Part shown: positions 1-11,800 of the stretch, in pieces
How the letters are laid out: each line of letters opens with the position of its first letter
Position numbering within the stretch: the first letter of the stretch is position 1
Assembly: GCF_024323335.1 (NCBI RefSeq)
Contig: NC_066579.1
Span: 242,851,068 to 242,915,067 of the forward strand
DNA: 64,000 nucleotides
Direction: 5' to 3'
From: Lathyrus oleraceus
Taxonomy: Eukaryota; Streptophyta; Magnoliopsida; Fabales; Fabaceae
The notes under the pieces: model-generated
Databases searched by the model: none
Told to the model about the DNA's origin: nothing
What the model saw: only the letters and a program-made list of their open reading frames with translations
Position numbers and translations under genes: made by a program

Positions 1-1645
1 ATGTTTTATCAAAAACCTAAAAGCTTTTCAAAACACCAAATAAATGTCCAAGAGATTTATCATAGGTCAAACAAGGTCAAAGGACCTTAGAGAAAAAATT
101 TCACTATTTTTGAAAAGTCAGAAGTCTTTTTAAACAATTAAAAATATACAAAAAAAAACAATTAAATCATGAAAAATATCAATATTGATCCAAAAAATGA
201 TTTTAATTCAGAAAATGAAAGAGAAAAATATTTGAATTTTTTTGGTGAAAGTCCAATATTTTTTGGATCAATAATGAAATTAATATGAATTAATGAAAAT
301 AATGAAAATAAAAGAAATTAACAGAAATTTAAAAAAAACGTGGACCATTTGAACTCCCTCATTAATTGAGGTGGCAGATCAGAAGGATCAGCGCGCGCAT
401 TCCAGATGGACCTAAGTCAACTGAGAAGCATGCATGGTAATCATAACCAATGCACAGGATTAAAATAATTTAAATGGATCATTTGGTTGAGATGCTTCAA
501 ACACATCGCCAGAGCCAAAGCTCTGGTCTTCTTCTCCGGTGGACCTCATCGGACTGGTCCAACTTCAACCATCACCAAAATGAAAATGCAAGACATGGAT
601 TTAAAGAAAAAGTGCCTAGGAGCTCGAATCTGGCCTTAATTTTGTCTAACTCCAAGTATATGAGAAAATACAGGGAGTTGGATTTTGAGGATCATGAACT
701 GAGTTGCATCGATTTGACCTCAAAGAAACTCAATCTTGTTGGCTATATTGGTAGGACTTCAGACAACCAAAAATTAACAAGAATAGTAGAGAATAGAGAG
801 ATAATCGAAGAGGAGAAGTTTCTAAAAAATCACCTTCTAGTTGATCCAATTTCACTTGATCTTGATCTGGATTTGATTGCTTTCTCCTCCTCTTGCTTGC
901 AGAAACCAAATGGAATGAAAATGGAAGTGAATTTCTGGAGTTTGAACTTCCAAATAGATGGTGAAATTCAAGCTTGATTTCAAGTGAAATCTTAGAAAAT
1001 TCTATGGCAGTGAGGGTTTGCAATGGTCTAGCAAAGCTTGGGCAAGGTGTTTGATATTTGCACCACTTGAAAATTGGACAAAATTAGCAACTTCCTTGCA
1101 TGGGTGCATGAGCAATCATTTGGGCCTCAAGAGTGATGAAATCCAATTCCAAATCATGTACAAAGTCTGCTGAAACTATCATGTGCAAGCATGCAAATGG
1201 AAATGATCATGTGAAGTTTAAACTTGCCAAAACACTTCCTAAAATGAAGCCATGCGCAAATCCTTCAATTTTAGTCCAAATGTGATGATCTTGGATGTTT
1301 TGGAAAGGTGAGGTCAAGGGAAACAACTTTCATTTTGAACACGTTTTCATTTGAATCTTGTATCATGATGAATTTTGAGGTGGAAGTTTGGGAAATCAAA
1401 CATATTTGAAACTTTTCTGAGTCCCAAGTCAAATGTTCACTTTTTCCACCTTGAATAACTTTTTCTATGGACTTTAAATGAGAAACGTTCCTTCATCAAA
1501 GTTGTATATCTTTAAAACTCATTCAATTTAGTCACCAATTTGGCCTCATTTGGATTCAGTATGAATGAGTTATGCATTTTAGAAGTTGAGGAAAATCACT
1601 TGTTCAATGGTATTGGTCCAAAATGACCTATAATGTTTCCTCTTG
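1..1645 (-). repeat. Ogre-type LTR fragment, reverse orientation
   Basis: From about base 30 this stretch matches the complete Ogre LTR at about 10,985-12,560 in the same orientation, including a shared stretch about keeping a record of TCAAACAAGG-type sequence near both ends and the block near 1,600 that matches 12,520-12,560. It is diverged and carries neither LTR terminus. The open frames at 474-977 (+) and 730-1,023 (-) lie inside this LTR sequence and resemble no protein I know, so I do not call them genes. Confidence 0.75.
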
Positions 1646-3121
1646 GTCCAAAGAATGACTTAATCAATTAAAAAGAAAAACTCCACTAACATTTAAATAA
1701 CTTTGACTAATACTAACTATTTATTAACCTTGCTTTACTTTCAAGTCATTTACTTTCGCAATTTAAATTCAAGTAATTTACCATTTGATTTGTCATTTTA
1801 CATATCATTTAACTTGTTTATGTTTATGCCATTTTCACTTTGCTCATTTGAGCCATATATTGTGATTGTATATATTTGTTTGTATATTTTGTTTGTGCTT
1901 GTGATCTTAGGACCTTAAAATACTTGACAAACAACAAAAACCCTGAAAAATATTTGTATGGACTATTGGATTTGATCTGAACTTTTGGACTTAGAATTAG
2001 GCAACATTCCATGAGCAAAAGGACTTGGCCAATGGAAACATTTCTGAGACCAAATTATTGTGATTTGAGCTTTCATATGTTGCAAGTATTGGGACCCCCT
2101 TGAATTCATCTACTACATGGTCTTGATGCAATTGTTATTTTGATCTTGTGTCTAACATCTTCTTCTGAGTTGATCAAAGAGTATTTCATCTGATACATGA
2201 GAAGACAAATAAGACTTCTAGTTATGGGATTTTCTTGCTTGGATGTGGCTATCTTTATTTGATATCTTGATCTTCATGATACTTGATATTGCTAATTGCT
2301 TGCTGATTATTACTTGATTCAAAGTCCAAAGGGGAAGTGGGTTTTCTATATGACATTCTTGTCTATTGGATTTCATCCCATTGGTCAGATCTTTTCAACT
2401 CTTAACTTTTAATTTTATGCTTAGGATTAGTCTCTTCATCTCCTCCCACTTCTTAAATTTCAAATCTCTCCCCCCATTTAAAAACTTTCTTTGCTTGTGA
2501 TTTTAAAACTTTGACTTCATTGCAAATTAGAAACTTTGGCCTTATGCCATTGCATTTTTAAACCCTTTTCTTAAATCAAACTTGTAAATGAACATAACCC
2601 TATTAACTTAAAATTTTAAAATACAAAAAGAACTAACACTCATTCAAGCTTTTGGGCCTTTAGTGCCTCTTTTAAACTTAAATTTTGATTAAAAGCAATT
2701 CACTCATTTTGAAATTGATATCACGAACTACGAGGTTTTGATCCCTCATTTTTATGTTGGTATGTAGGCACAAGTCTGAAGGTCTTGTCAAACACAAAAA
2801 TATAATTAATGAATTCTTTTCTCATCCCCACACTCTATTTATTGCAAACATCTTTTATACCAAAAACAAATACACACTTAAAAAAAGGGCTCCCTAGGAG
2901 TACCTAAGACACTTTGGATGCTAACACCTTTCCTCTGTGTAACCAACCCCCTTACCTGTAATCTCTGGCATTTTATTAGTTTTGATTTGAAAACTTCTTA
3001 TCTTTGGGTTTTGTTCGTACTTTTCCCTTTTCCTTTGGAAACAATAAAAGTGCGGTGGCGACTCTGTTTTTATTAACATTAAGCTTATCCATATCTTAAT
3101 GGTCATGAATTTACTGCTACA
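1646..3121 (+). repeat. Ogre-type LTR fragment, forward orientation, with LTR 3' end
   Basis: Read on the plus strand, this is the reverse complement of the Ogre LTR from about 10,290 down to 8,863. It ends at 3,121 in CTGCTACA, the counterpart of the CCGCTACA terminus of the full LTRs, and includes the conserved GGTGGCGACTCTG block near 3,053. No primer-binding site follows, so this is a truncated 3' LTR or a solo-LTR remnant. It is joined head to head with the reverse-oriented fragment on its left. Confidence 0.75.
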
Positions 3122-3581
3122 TAGAGGCATAAGTATGTTCGTCTGGGTGGAAGAGCTATATTGATCAATTTAGTTTTTAATGTCATTTATATTTTCTACT
3201 TATCCTATCTTAATATGCATATTAAAGTGTGGAAAATTTTGGTTAGGATTTGGAGGATATTGCGGATCTATGTGCTTGCAGATATGAAGTTGATGATCCT
3301 TCTGAGAAACTACCTAATTTTTTGATGACGATAACACCAACGATTGCTGAAGTCGGTGGTAATAGTTTTCCAACTCTTTGATGATGGTGACCAAAATTGA
3401 AGACATCTCAAGCCTCATCAAGTAGGAGACTCGATATTTCACTAAAGTTCTTATGTGTTTGATGTATCTAGCAAAGAAACTTGAAAGCCTATTAGTTTTA
3501 AAAGAGAGGAAGTGTGAAAGTTCCTTTAGTCGTCTCTGTCTAAGTGACCAGAGTTTTGTGAAAGTAGGAGGCAACTCTCTC

Positions 3582-3728
3582 TCACATACATATACACAGA
3601 CACATACAAACACATGCACCCATAGACCCATATACGCACACATGCACGCACGCACACACGCACACATACATGCACTCACACACGAATGCACGAATGCATA
3701 CACGCAAGCACACACAGACACACACACA
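3582..3728. repeat. Imperfect CA-rich microsatellite
   Basis: About 147 bases of interrupted CA/CACG/CATA repeats. Open frames on both strands across it (3,314-3,727 minus and 3,453-3,770 plus) are translations of the repeat and not genes. Confidence 0.95.
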
Positions 3729-3970
3729 AAGGATATTTTGAACCCATTTTTTAACTATCCAAACTCTTAAACATTATTTCAAGTCTGATTTATTTAATTA
3801 GGAAATTGTCAACTTCTTTTGAATCAGTTTTGAACTAAATTGATTGGGACCTTAAGCTAATTGATTTAAAGAAGTAAAATCAATTATACAATCGATTATA
3901 ACAGTGTCTTAATGATAAGCAACGTCTCTTTATCCAAACTTTTCAAAATGGGCAAAACTAATCTATATAT

Positions 3971-4060
3971 AATATTTCTCTTTTTTCACCTAAGTTGCCT
4001 TAGTTCCTTTGAGTGAAAAAGTACTTATGAGGAAGAAAATATATTGGTGTAATATATATA

Positions 4061-4121
<61 letters not shown>

Positions 4122-4194
4122 TCTTTTTTCAAGTAAGTTGCATTAGTTCCTTTGAGTTAAAAGTACTTATGAGGAAGAAATTATATTTGTGTCA
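3971..4194. repeat. Direct duplication of about 80 bp around a (TA)n tract
   Basis: Two similar copies begin with AATATTTCTCTTTTTTCA at 3,971 and 4,114, 143 bases apart. They share the following sequence down to the GTACTTATGAGGAAGAAA block. A (TA)n tract of about 60 bases at roughly 4,052-4,113 lies between them, so duplication and microsatellite growth appear linked. Confidence 0.85.
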
Positions 4195-4300
4195 TGTTGT
4201 TATTATTACTCTAAAGAGTGTGATATTCTTGGGAAATTGAGTTTGGTTCTTGAGATTAACCAGTCATAAAGTTTTTGTTTAGTTCTAGAACTTAACTGGG

Positions 4301-4399
4301 AAAAGTTATGTTTAGTTATTGAGATTATCCTGGAAAAGTTATGTTTAGTTATTGAGATTATCCTGGAAAAGTTATGTTTAGTTATTGAGATTATCCTGG
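4301..4399. repeat. 33-bp tandem repeat, three identical copies
   Basis: Three identical 33-bp units lie at 4,301-4,333, 4,334-4,366 and 4,367-4,399. A more diverged relative lies just upstream (about 4,240-4,300). The core is AAGTTATGTTTAGTTATTG. No coding potential. Confidence 0.95.
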
Positions 4400-4561
4400 A
4401 AAATATCTAATCGGTTCATTTTCTTAACCTGAGTTGATTAACCATTTTTATTGTGCATAATTTATTTTACTCTGATCTTAAAGAATACTAACACAAGTTG
4501 CTTTCAAGTAATAAAACATTAAATTAAATTGCAAATCTTGAATATCAGTATTCATCCCCCC

Positions 4562-5345
4562 CTCCCCTTATACTTGAAGTTAATAGTCCAATAGATATTA
4601 CTTTTGAGAGGGGGTAAGAGGGGACTCTAAGACTTATTCGATTTGCTGGTCTTATATGTGTAAACCTAGAAGGAGGGTGATTTAGGGGTGAGAGATTTTC
4701 TCCTAGTTAAGTTAAATTTGCTTAGTATATGGCGATGGAGGTTGATCTCTAGGGTGAAAGATCTTTGGGCATAGATTATATTTGCTATATATGGATCACA
4801 TGTGGTTTATTCCATCTTCGGGTGTAAATGCTACTCCTTACGTGTTACATACACCTAGTGGGAAGGAGTGTCACTTTTAGGTTTTAAATTAATTAATCTA
4901 TTAAACTAGTTTATTAATGGTGTTTGGCCTATTTTTGGGATGGTCCTTGGGCATATTATATCCTTCTTTGAGAGAGATTTCCTAGGATCCATAGTGTTTC
5001 AAGCCATCCTAACATGACGGTTGTTGAGGTTGGGACCTGGGCGGAAGGTATGTTTGTTTAGATATTAGGTGGAGGAGATATTTTTTATGTATGAGTATGA
5101 GATTATTAATAACTTATTCTTCATAATCCAGAATGTGACTCTCTCCCTCTCTTTATGTGTGTCTATGTGTGTTTGTGTGTGTGTGTTATGGGCTGGTCAT
5201 AACAACCCCTCCCGACCACTCTGCACAACTTGCACTCCTTCCAGAATCTTCTTAGCACAAGAAGACTCTCATCCTGATGATCACCAAAACCTCAATTGTA
5301 AGTGCATCCAACGAATCTCTGCAATTCAGTTATAACTAATAACGA
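4562..5345. other. No recognised feature
   Basis: I see no gene. The stretch has a short GT-rich run near 5,155-5,187 and sequence grading into the relic LTR to the right. The frame at 5,069-5,335 crosses the GT run and has no recognisable domain. Confidence 0.5.
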
Positions 5346-5554
5346 GTTATTTATTCCCTCTCTACTATATTTAAAGAAGGCTCCAAATTCAAGTAACAAG
5401 TTTCAAACATAATTTGAATTCACTATTCTTCCTCAAATACTAAGTTGAGCGTTGGAGTGCTAATACTGAAAGTTCCTCCTCTTCACCATCCCGAAAGCTC
5501 AAAAACCACTCCCACTTCTGATTATTATTCCATTTATGGTTCCTGAACAAAATA
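5346..5554 (+). repeat. Relic Ty3/gypsy LTR 3' part (tentative)
   Basis: A TATATTTAAAG TATA-like box near 5,366 is followed about 80 bases later by the TTGAGCGTTGGAGTGC motif (near 5,443), common in LTRs of plant Ty3/gypsy elements. A degenerate primer-binding site comes next at 5,555. The left LTR border could not be placed. Confidence 0.4.
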
Positions 5555-5576
5555 GTGGTACCATCAGTTGCAATCG
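5555..5576 (+). other. Degenerate retroelement primer-binding site
   Basis: GTGGTACCATCAGTTGCAAT resembles the TGGTGCCGTCTGTGGGA-type primer-binding region seen after LTRs of plant Ty3/gypsy elements. It has several mismatches and is supported mainly by the LTR-like sequence before it and the gag fragment after it. Confidence 0.35.
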
Positions 5577-6375
5577 ACATCTGATTCCTACAATTTTTGT
5601 AGTTTTATGACTATTCTTTGCTTCGTTAGTTTGCAACCTCCTCAGGTCACCAAATCAAGAGTGTTCAGAATTGAACATGAGTATCTATCACATATGATCC
5701 AATCAAGCATTATCTCGATTTTGATTCTTTGACATTTAGATATCTAGTTTCTATAATTCCAAGTGATGGATGAATCCATAGTCATTCGATATACTGATGC
5801 GTGTGAAGTTCTTATTGCTGCTCTGACAGTAATCAATCTACCAGCTCCACATCCTTCATAAGTCATTTCAAAACTTGGAACAAAGGTTCCATCGCATCTA
5901 CATCTGGACCATGCTCCTCAGATAGCCGGATACGTCCATGTATATCCAATTTGAACTCCAGTTCCACCTTTATTCTTGCAGCTTGAATCCTTTCCTGGCA
6001 TCCATCTGTTGCGAGAAAACCATGGATTGCAAGGTACGAACGAGTTATTGGACACGCGGTTGAGGAAAGGTTACAGTTCCACAAATAAATCCTTCATAAT
6101 GATCCTCCATGAGTAAACAATGTTAATGAAACCATTTCAAGGAGAACTCACATTGTCTTCCTGGAGATGAATGCAACTTAGAAAGGTGAAGAAAATCACA
6201 AAGTCCTACTCAAAGCCTCGAAGGAGACTGAGGCAGTTACGCTCCTACCTCATATCAAGTAGAAAATTGGTTGATGAAGGGTCAACTAAAGCATTCGTTG
6301 TGCGTCAAGATTTTAGAAAGAGGAATATCAAAATTAATAAAGAAGTCACCCAATCTGTAGGAGTATGATGGAAAG
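5577..6375 (+). other. Decayed leader/gag N-terminal region of the relic element
   Basis: The stretch lies between the putative primer-binding site and a recognisable gag piece. The plus frame at 6,171-6,368 is basic and could be a decayed N-terminal gag portion; the minus frame at 5,863-6,084 has no recognisable domain. Nothing firm can be assigned. Confidence 0.35.
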
Positions 6376-6531
6376 GGATATCTCAACGAGCATGTCCAAC
6401 TCGTTAATGAATGGCTAAACTACTACAGTGTCGACGATGCGTCTAAATGTAGGTTGCTCTCCCTGGCCCTGGTCGGACCGTTCAGGTTATGGCTCAACGG
6501 TCTTCCCGACTGGAGCATTAGGTCAAAGAAA
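6376..6531 (+). pseudogene. Ty3/gypsy gag fragment
   Basis: A 52-codon open stretch with no usable start reads like the central retrotransposon gag domain of plant Ty3/gypsy elements. It contains HVQLVNEWLNYY, then SLALVGPFRLWLNGLPD, the usual pattern of a helix, a leucine/alanine-rich block and W-x-x-GLP. The downstream part of gag and all of pol are missing. It is plus strand, opposite to the Ogre element on its right, so it belongs to an older, separate insertion. Confidence 0.7.
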
Positions 6532-7522
6532 TACAAGCAACATGAGTTTTCCATTTATCATCAACAATAAGTCATCCACACACACTCATGCGCACACATA
6601 GCATACATGTTGAATGAATTGAATAAAAAAGGAAAATGGAATAATTTCAAGCAGTTCAAAAAGCATGAGAAAACACATTAACGTACCATCATCCATTATA
6701 CAAATTCATCACACACATCACAAACTAACACGAATCCTAACAACTCTCTCAATCTTAATTAATCTCATCCCTTCAACTCTAAAAGCACACGGATTGCTAC
6801 ACTAGAAACTCCCTCCAAATTCATTGTTAAACAAATTCTTTAACTCTCTTTTTCTATCTCAATTCATCTATAAAAATAGCTCATATTACGCTCAATAGGG
6901 ACACGAAAAAAACCTTCATTAAAACTCTGCACAAATCCAATCTAACACCTCACTCTAAAGCTCTTGTTGTAAGAACTACCCAAGTTCATCATCTGAACCT
7001 GAGATAGCTCTGAGCTAAACCACTCATAATCATCGTTGAAGGTAATAAGAAATGCAGACAAGAAAAAATAGAAGAAGCAGGCATAGACGAAGAGAAAGAA
7101 GCAAACAACACACACGGAAGCGAAAAGAAGTAGATATTGGACTCACGTGAGGTATCCTTTTCTCGTCGAAACCTCACCAGAGTTTCAAAGCTCCTGCGAG
7201 GTCTTCGATCCCCTTTTTGCTTCACTTTTTGTGATGTATTCTTGTTGAATTGTTGTTATCATGCCCTAAATCATGATAATTGATTGGATTACAAATGTTT
7301 GGGGGTTTAATTTGTTAACTTAGGGTTTATTTATTTTGTTCTCGATCTGTAAATTTGGCATGTGTTTTAGTTGAATTGAGGCTAAATTTATGTTTATAAT
7401 CAAATTTGGGTTAGGGTTACTTTGTTGATTTTTTGGATTTGAGGTATTATTATGGAAATTGGGTTTTGGGTGGGGATATTATTGATGTTAATCAAGAACC
7501 ATTTCCCCATATTGTGTTTGGT
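6532..7522. other. No recognised gene
   Basis: AT-rich sequence with short CA runs near 6,575-6,600. The minus frame at 6,989-7,225 is low complexity and resembles no family I know. The stretch may be untranslated retroelement sequence, but I cannot show it. Confidence 0.45.
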
Positions 7523-7527
7523 GGAGA

Positions 7528-7564
<37 letters not shown>

Positions 7565-7613
7565 TGCATGGATTAGAGAGAGAGAGTGTGTGTGTGTGTG
7601 TGTGTACATGGAT

Positions 7614-7645
<32 letters not shown>

Positions 7646-7646
7646 A
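7523..7646. repeat. Compound (GA)n/(GT)n microsatellite
   Basis: GA runs at about 7,523-7,563, then GATTAGAGAGAGAG, a (TG)n run near 7,586-7,604, and a second GA run at about 7,613-7,644. The unit CATGGATTAGAGAGAG occurs twice, showing local duplication. Confidence 0.95.
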
Positions 7647-8314
7647 AATATAAAATGACTTTCCTCATGTGAGGGTCATCCCTTATTAATCTCTTTGATC
7701 TCACCACTTAGTGACACGTAGCCATAGGTGGCTAATCCTTAGCCGCTTGATTTGTGGATTTCCCCATGTTAACTAGGCTTGGTGCAATTGTCCATTCTCC
7801 TTGCCAAACACATGGCCCCTTTCTCCCTTTTGATTTGAAGGTCCTCAAATAATGAGGTTGAGGTTGAGTCAACATAGTTGACTCCTTCAAAACCTCTAAT
7901 GAACCTCAACAGACGCTTGGGCCTTCAGTTTAGTTTTTTATTTATTTCCTTTGGATTGTTGATTGGGCCCTTTGGGCCATGGTTGTTTTCAATTTATTAC
8001 TTCCATAGTCTCATAACACTATATCGCACCCCCTTTGATTTTAATATTTTTTCTCAATTTACTTATTTTATTAATCATTTCAATTAATTAAATAAATAAA
8101 TTAATAATAAAAATGAATATTTCTAATATTAAAACCCTTGATTAAACGTTAAGTGGTATTTTCAAACTTATTGTTTTTCTATCAATTTTGAATTAACGCA
8201 AATCAAACTCTGATCTACTTCGAGTGATTTATTTTTTATCAAATTAAAATACTCTATCAAATCAAACCTTTTCAAAATTAATCGTCTCGAAACTCTTTTC
8301 GCAATAAATAACCG

Positions 8315-8660
8315 GTTGAAAAAGGTTGGGTTGGACATACTTGTCCCTCGTAACCTCAAATATTCGTGTGATGACCGTAATTAGACTATTGTTTAAATAT
8401 TCATCAATCGCTTCAAAATACATTAAATAATAAAATTGAGTTTACTCTTTTATGGAAAAAAAATTGGCTTGCACGTACTTGTCCCCCGTAATCCTGAGTC
8501 ATTGCATGATGGTCGTAAATAGCCTGTCGTGCGAATGTTTGTTATACAAGTTTGTTAAACAACTCGGTCGAAAATGTTTGGGTTGGATGTACCTGTCCCT
8601 CGTTACCTCAAATATTCGTGTGATGGCTGTAATTAGCCTACAATTTGAATATTCGTCATC
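8315..8660. repeat. Diverged repeat, about three copies of 110-140 bp
   Basis: Three related blocks begin near 8,318, 8,460 and 8,573. Each carries a GGTTGG- or GGCTTG-like start, then a TAC(T)TGTCC(C)TCGTAA-like core, then TCGTGTGATG or GCATGATGG and a GTAATTAG-type motif. The copies differ by substitutions and small indels. No protein is supported. Confidence 0.65.
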
Positions 8661-8818
8661 CACTAAAAAAAACTTTAACAAATCAGACTTACTTTTTTCT
8701 CGCCCTCGTGTGATCGAAAAACATTTTACAAAAGAATATTGTTTAGTCCATTCTACCAAGATACAAACAAACGCTAAAACGTGATCTAAACATTTGTTCA
8801 ATAAAGCCAACCAACCAA

Positions 8819-8846
8819 TACGTAGTTTTCTATGAAGAACTACGTA
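8819..8846. repeat. Inverted repeat next to the Ogre border
   Basis: TACGTAGTT at 8,819-8,827 and AACTACGTA at 8,838-8,846 form a perfect 9-bp stem with a 10-base loop, 17 bases outside the Ogre LTR. It is probably part of the older LTR. Confidence 0.8.
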
Positions 8847-8862
8847 GCTTTGAATTCCTCAT

Positions 8863-11800
8863 TGTAGCGGTAAATTCATGATCATCAAGCTATGGATAAG
8901 CTAGACATCAAATAACAAGAGTCGCCACCGCGCTTTTATTGTTCCTAAAGGAAAAGGGAAAAGTACGAAAAAAACCCAAAGATAAGAAGTTTTCAAATTA
9001 AAACTAATAAAATTCCAGACATTACAGGTAAAGCGGTTGGTTACACAGAGGGAAGGTGTTAGCACCCAAAGTGTCCTAAGTACTCATAGGGAGCCCTTTT
9101 TTTTGTGCATATGTATTTTTGTACAAATGATATTTACAAGAAAATATAATGGGGGGATGAGAAAATAATTCATTAATTATATTTGTGTGTTTGACAAGAC
9201 CTTCGGATTTGTGCCTACGTACCAACATAAAAATGAGGGATCAAAACCTCGTAGTTCATGGTATAAATTTCAAAGTAGATGTATTTCTTTTTTAACAAAA
9301 ATTTAAGTTTGAAAGGCACAGAGACCTAAAAATGGTTTGAATGGGTTAATTCTTTTTGGATTTCTGAAAATTTTAAGTCAAGTATAGTTAAGTATATTTA
9401 CGAATTTGATTGAGAAAAGAAGTTGGAAATTGTAATGGCATAAGGCCAAAGTTTCTAATTTGCAATATGGTCTAAGTTTAGAAAGCAAGCACAAGCAGAG
9501 AAGATTTTAAAAACAAAAGGGAGAGATTTTGAAATTAAAGAAATGGGGAGGAGATGAAGGGACTAATCCTAAGCACAAATTTAAAAGTTGAGAGTTGAAA
9601 AGATCTGACCAATGGGCTGCAATCCAATAGACAAGAGTGTCATAGAGAAACCCAAATTCCCTTGGACATTAGAATCAAGCAACAAAGAATTCACAATATA
9701 TCAAATTGAAGAGCAAGGCATTAAATAAAGATATCCACATCCAAGCTTAGCAACTCCATGATCTTCTTCAAATTTTCCCATGTAGCAGATGAATTCCACA
9801 ATGCCACAAGTCACAGGTTCAAAATAACAGCTTCACAATGATCATGTTGCAGATGAACTCAAATGGATCTTCAATGATGTATGAGATGAAGTTTCAAATT
9901 ACAAGCACTTGGTTACATGAAAGTTGGCATTGGCCAAGTCCTTTGCATAGGGAGTGTTGCCTAAATTCTAAGTCCAATAGTCTCAGGTCAAACCAACAGT
10001 CCACATAAGGTGTTTTTTAGGGTTTTTGTTCTTATTATGTACGTTAATGGTCAAATACCACATAATCAAACACAATATACACAAACAAAATATATCACCA
10101 AATATGGTCCAAGTGGACAAAGTAAAAAATGACATTAACATAAACAATTAGAATGGTATGAATAATGGCAAATGAATAAGGCTTACAAAATAAAGTGCAT
10201 TAAAGTAAATGACTTGAAATTAAATGTTAGTTGTTAATGAGTTAGAAGTTAGTATTACTTTTTCTTTTATTTTTAAGTTATTCTTTGGAGAACACTCAAC
10301 CCACTTATCACAAGCATGGATCCTTGAACCAAGACATCTTCCAAGGGGAGGAAAAAAGGCCAAGTTTCCACACAATACCATGAAATAGGGGAGACTTACA
10401 ATCTCACTAACTATAATGATATGCCTTTTGTGTCAAAATTTAGTGTTATGTTAAGCAATCGTAATTGGACTTATGTAGAAGTCACAACTATTTGAGATCG
10501 GGCGATAGAATTTTGGTGTTAATGCATGTTAGAGACATAGTATAATGGACTATGCTCATGAAACATACCACACACAAAAATAATATGCAAAAGGGGTGAC
10601 CTAATCTCATTCATACTTATGTTGATTTTGCAATCAACTAGCCTTAGGATGTAGAGATATCATAGGACCATGAAATGAATGCATAAAGAAGGGGAATGAG
10701 ATGAAGAGGGAGGGAAGATAAATCAAAATCAAATTGGACAAAGGAGGACTTTTACCAAATTAAGATCATTCATTCATTTTGGGATATGGAATGTACATTC
10801 TATCCATCCCCTAAATCCAATGATCTTAACCTAGAAAAGTCAAATCAACCTTGACCAAGACCCAACAACCCAAGTCAAACTTACAAGTCAATCAAAATGG
10901 CTCAACACAATTATTTGGCATTTATTCAATTTAAAAAATACTAAATATAATGCATTAAATTAAATATGGTTGGTCAATTTCCTAAAACTCATCAAAACAC
11001 CAAACAAATGGCCATGAGATTTATCATAGGTCAAACAAGGTCAAAGGACCTTGGAGAAAAAAATTCAGAATTTTTGGAAACTTAAAAGTATTTTTAAACA
11101 ATTAAAAATAATCCTAAAATCAATTAAATCATGAAAAATATTAATAATGATCAAAAAAATAATTTTAATTCAGAATATGAAAGAGGATTTTATTTAAAAA
11201 AATTTGGTGAAACTCTCATATTTTTTACATCAATATTAATATGAATATGAATTAATGAAAATCAAAGGAATAAAATAAAAATCAGAAAATACAAAAAAAA
11301 CATGGACCACTTGATCTCCCTCATTAATTGAGGTGGCAGATCAAGTGGACACAAACGTGTGTTCCATGATGGAACTTAGTCAGCGCGTCTCACAACTTGT
11401 CATCCAAACCAACACTTGTGATTAAAACATTTTAAACTAGATCAATGGTTCAGGACCACGCCACATCATGCCGGAGCAAAGCGCTGATCGTCTTCTCAGG
11501 CGACCTTGGCCGGACTGGTCCAGTCATTACCATGACATAAGTGAAAAAGGAGGACATGATCTGAAAGAAAAAAATGGCGTAGAGCACGAATCTGACCTTA
11601 ATTTTAAATAACTCCAAATAGATAGAAAGATATGAGGAGTTGAATTTTGAGGTGTGTCAACTGAGTTGCTTTGATTTGACCTCAAAACAACTCAATCTTC
11701 TTGCCTACATTGGTAGGACTTCAGACAACCAAAGATCCAAGAGAATTGATGAGAATTGAGTGAGAATCGAAGAGAAGAAAAAATCTGGAAAATACCTTCA

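Larger units (their letters stand above)
3122..4560. other. AT-rich stretch without a recognised gene
   Basis: No convincing gene. A short exon-like frame follows a GGTTAG acceptor-like site near 3,248 and runs to a stop near 3,380, but I recognise no family in it. The rest is AT-rich with CA, TA and 33-bp repeats, listed separately. The pyrimidine run near 4,555-4,567 resembles the edge of an old retroelement, without proof. Confidence 0.5.
7647..8862 (+). repeat. LTR-like sequence of an unidentified retroelement, cut by the Ogre insertion
   Basis: No gene. Near the right edge, GAACTACGTAGCTTTGAATT resembles a block conserved in Tat-type LTRs; a related form, GAACTACGAGGTTTTGAT, occurs in the Ogre LTR fragment near 2,724. 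The sequence stops at the Ogre LTR border at 8,863. I infer that an older Tat-type LTR was the insertion target; its own borders are not visible. Confidence 0.4.

Noticed and set aside
474..977. A 167-codon plus-strand frame near the left end
   Set aside because: It lies in an Ogre LTR fragment, has a shadow frame on the other strand, and resembles no known protein.
3314..3770. Overlapping open frames on both strands (137 and 105 codons)
   Set aside because: They span the CA-rich microsatellite; the amino-acid pattern (C/V/A and H/T repeats) simply reflects the repeat.
5863..6084. A 73-codon minus-strand frame as a gene
   Set aside because: No start context, domain or neighbour supports it; it lies on the opposite strand to the relic gag.
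8819..8846. An intrinsic terminator hairpin
   Set aside because: Bacterial-type terminators do not apply to plant nuclear DNA, and the stem is part of an LTR-like block.
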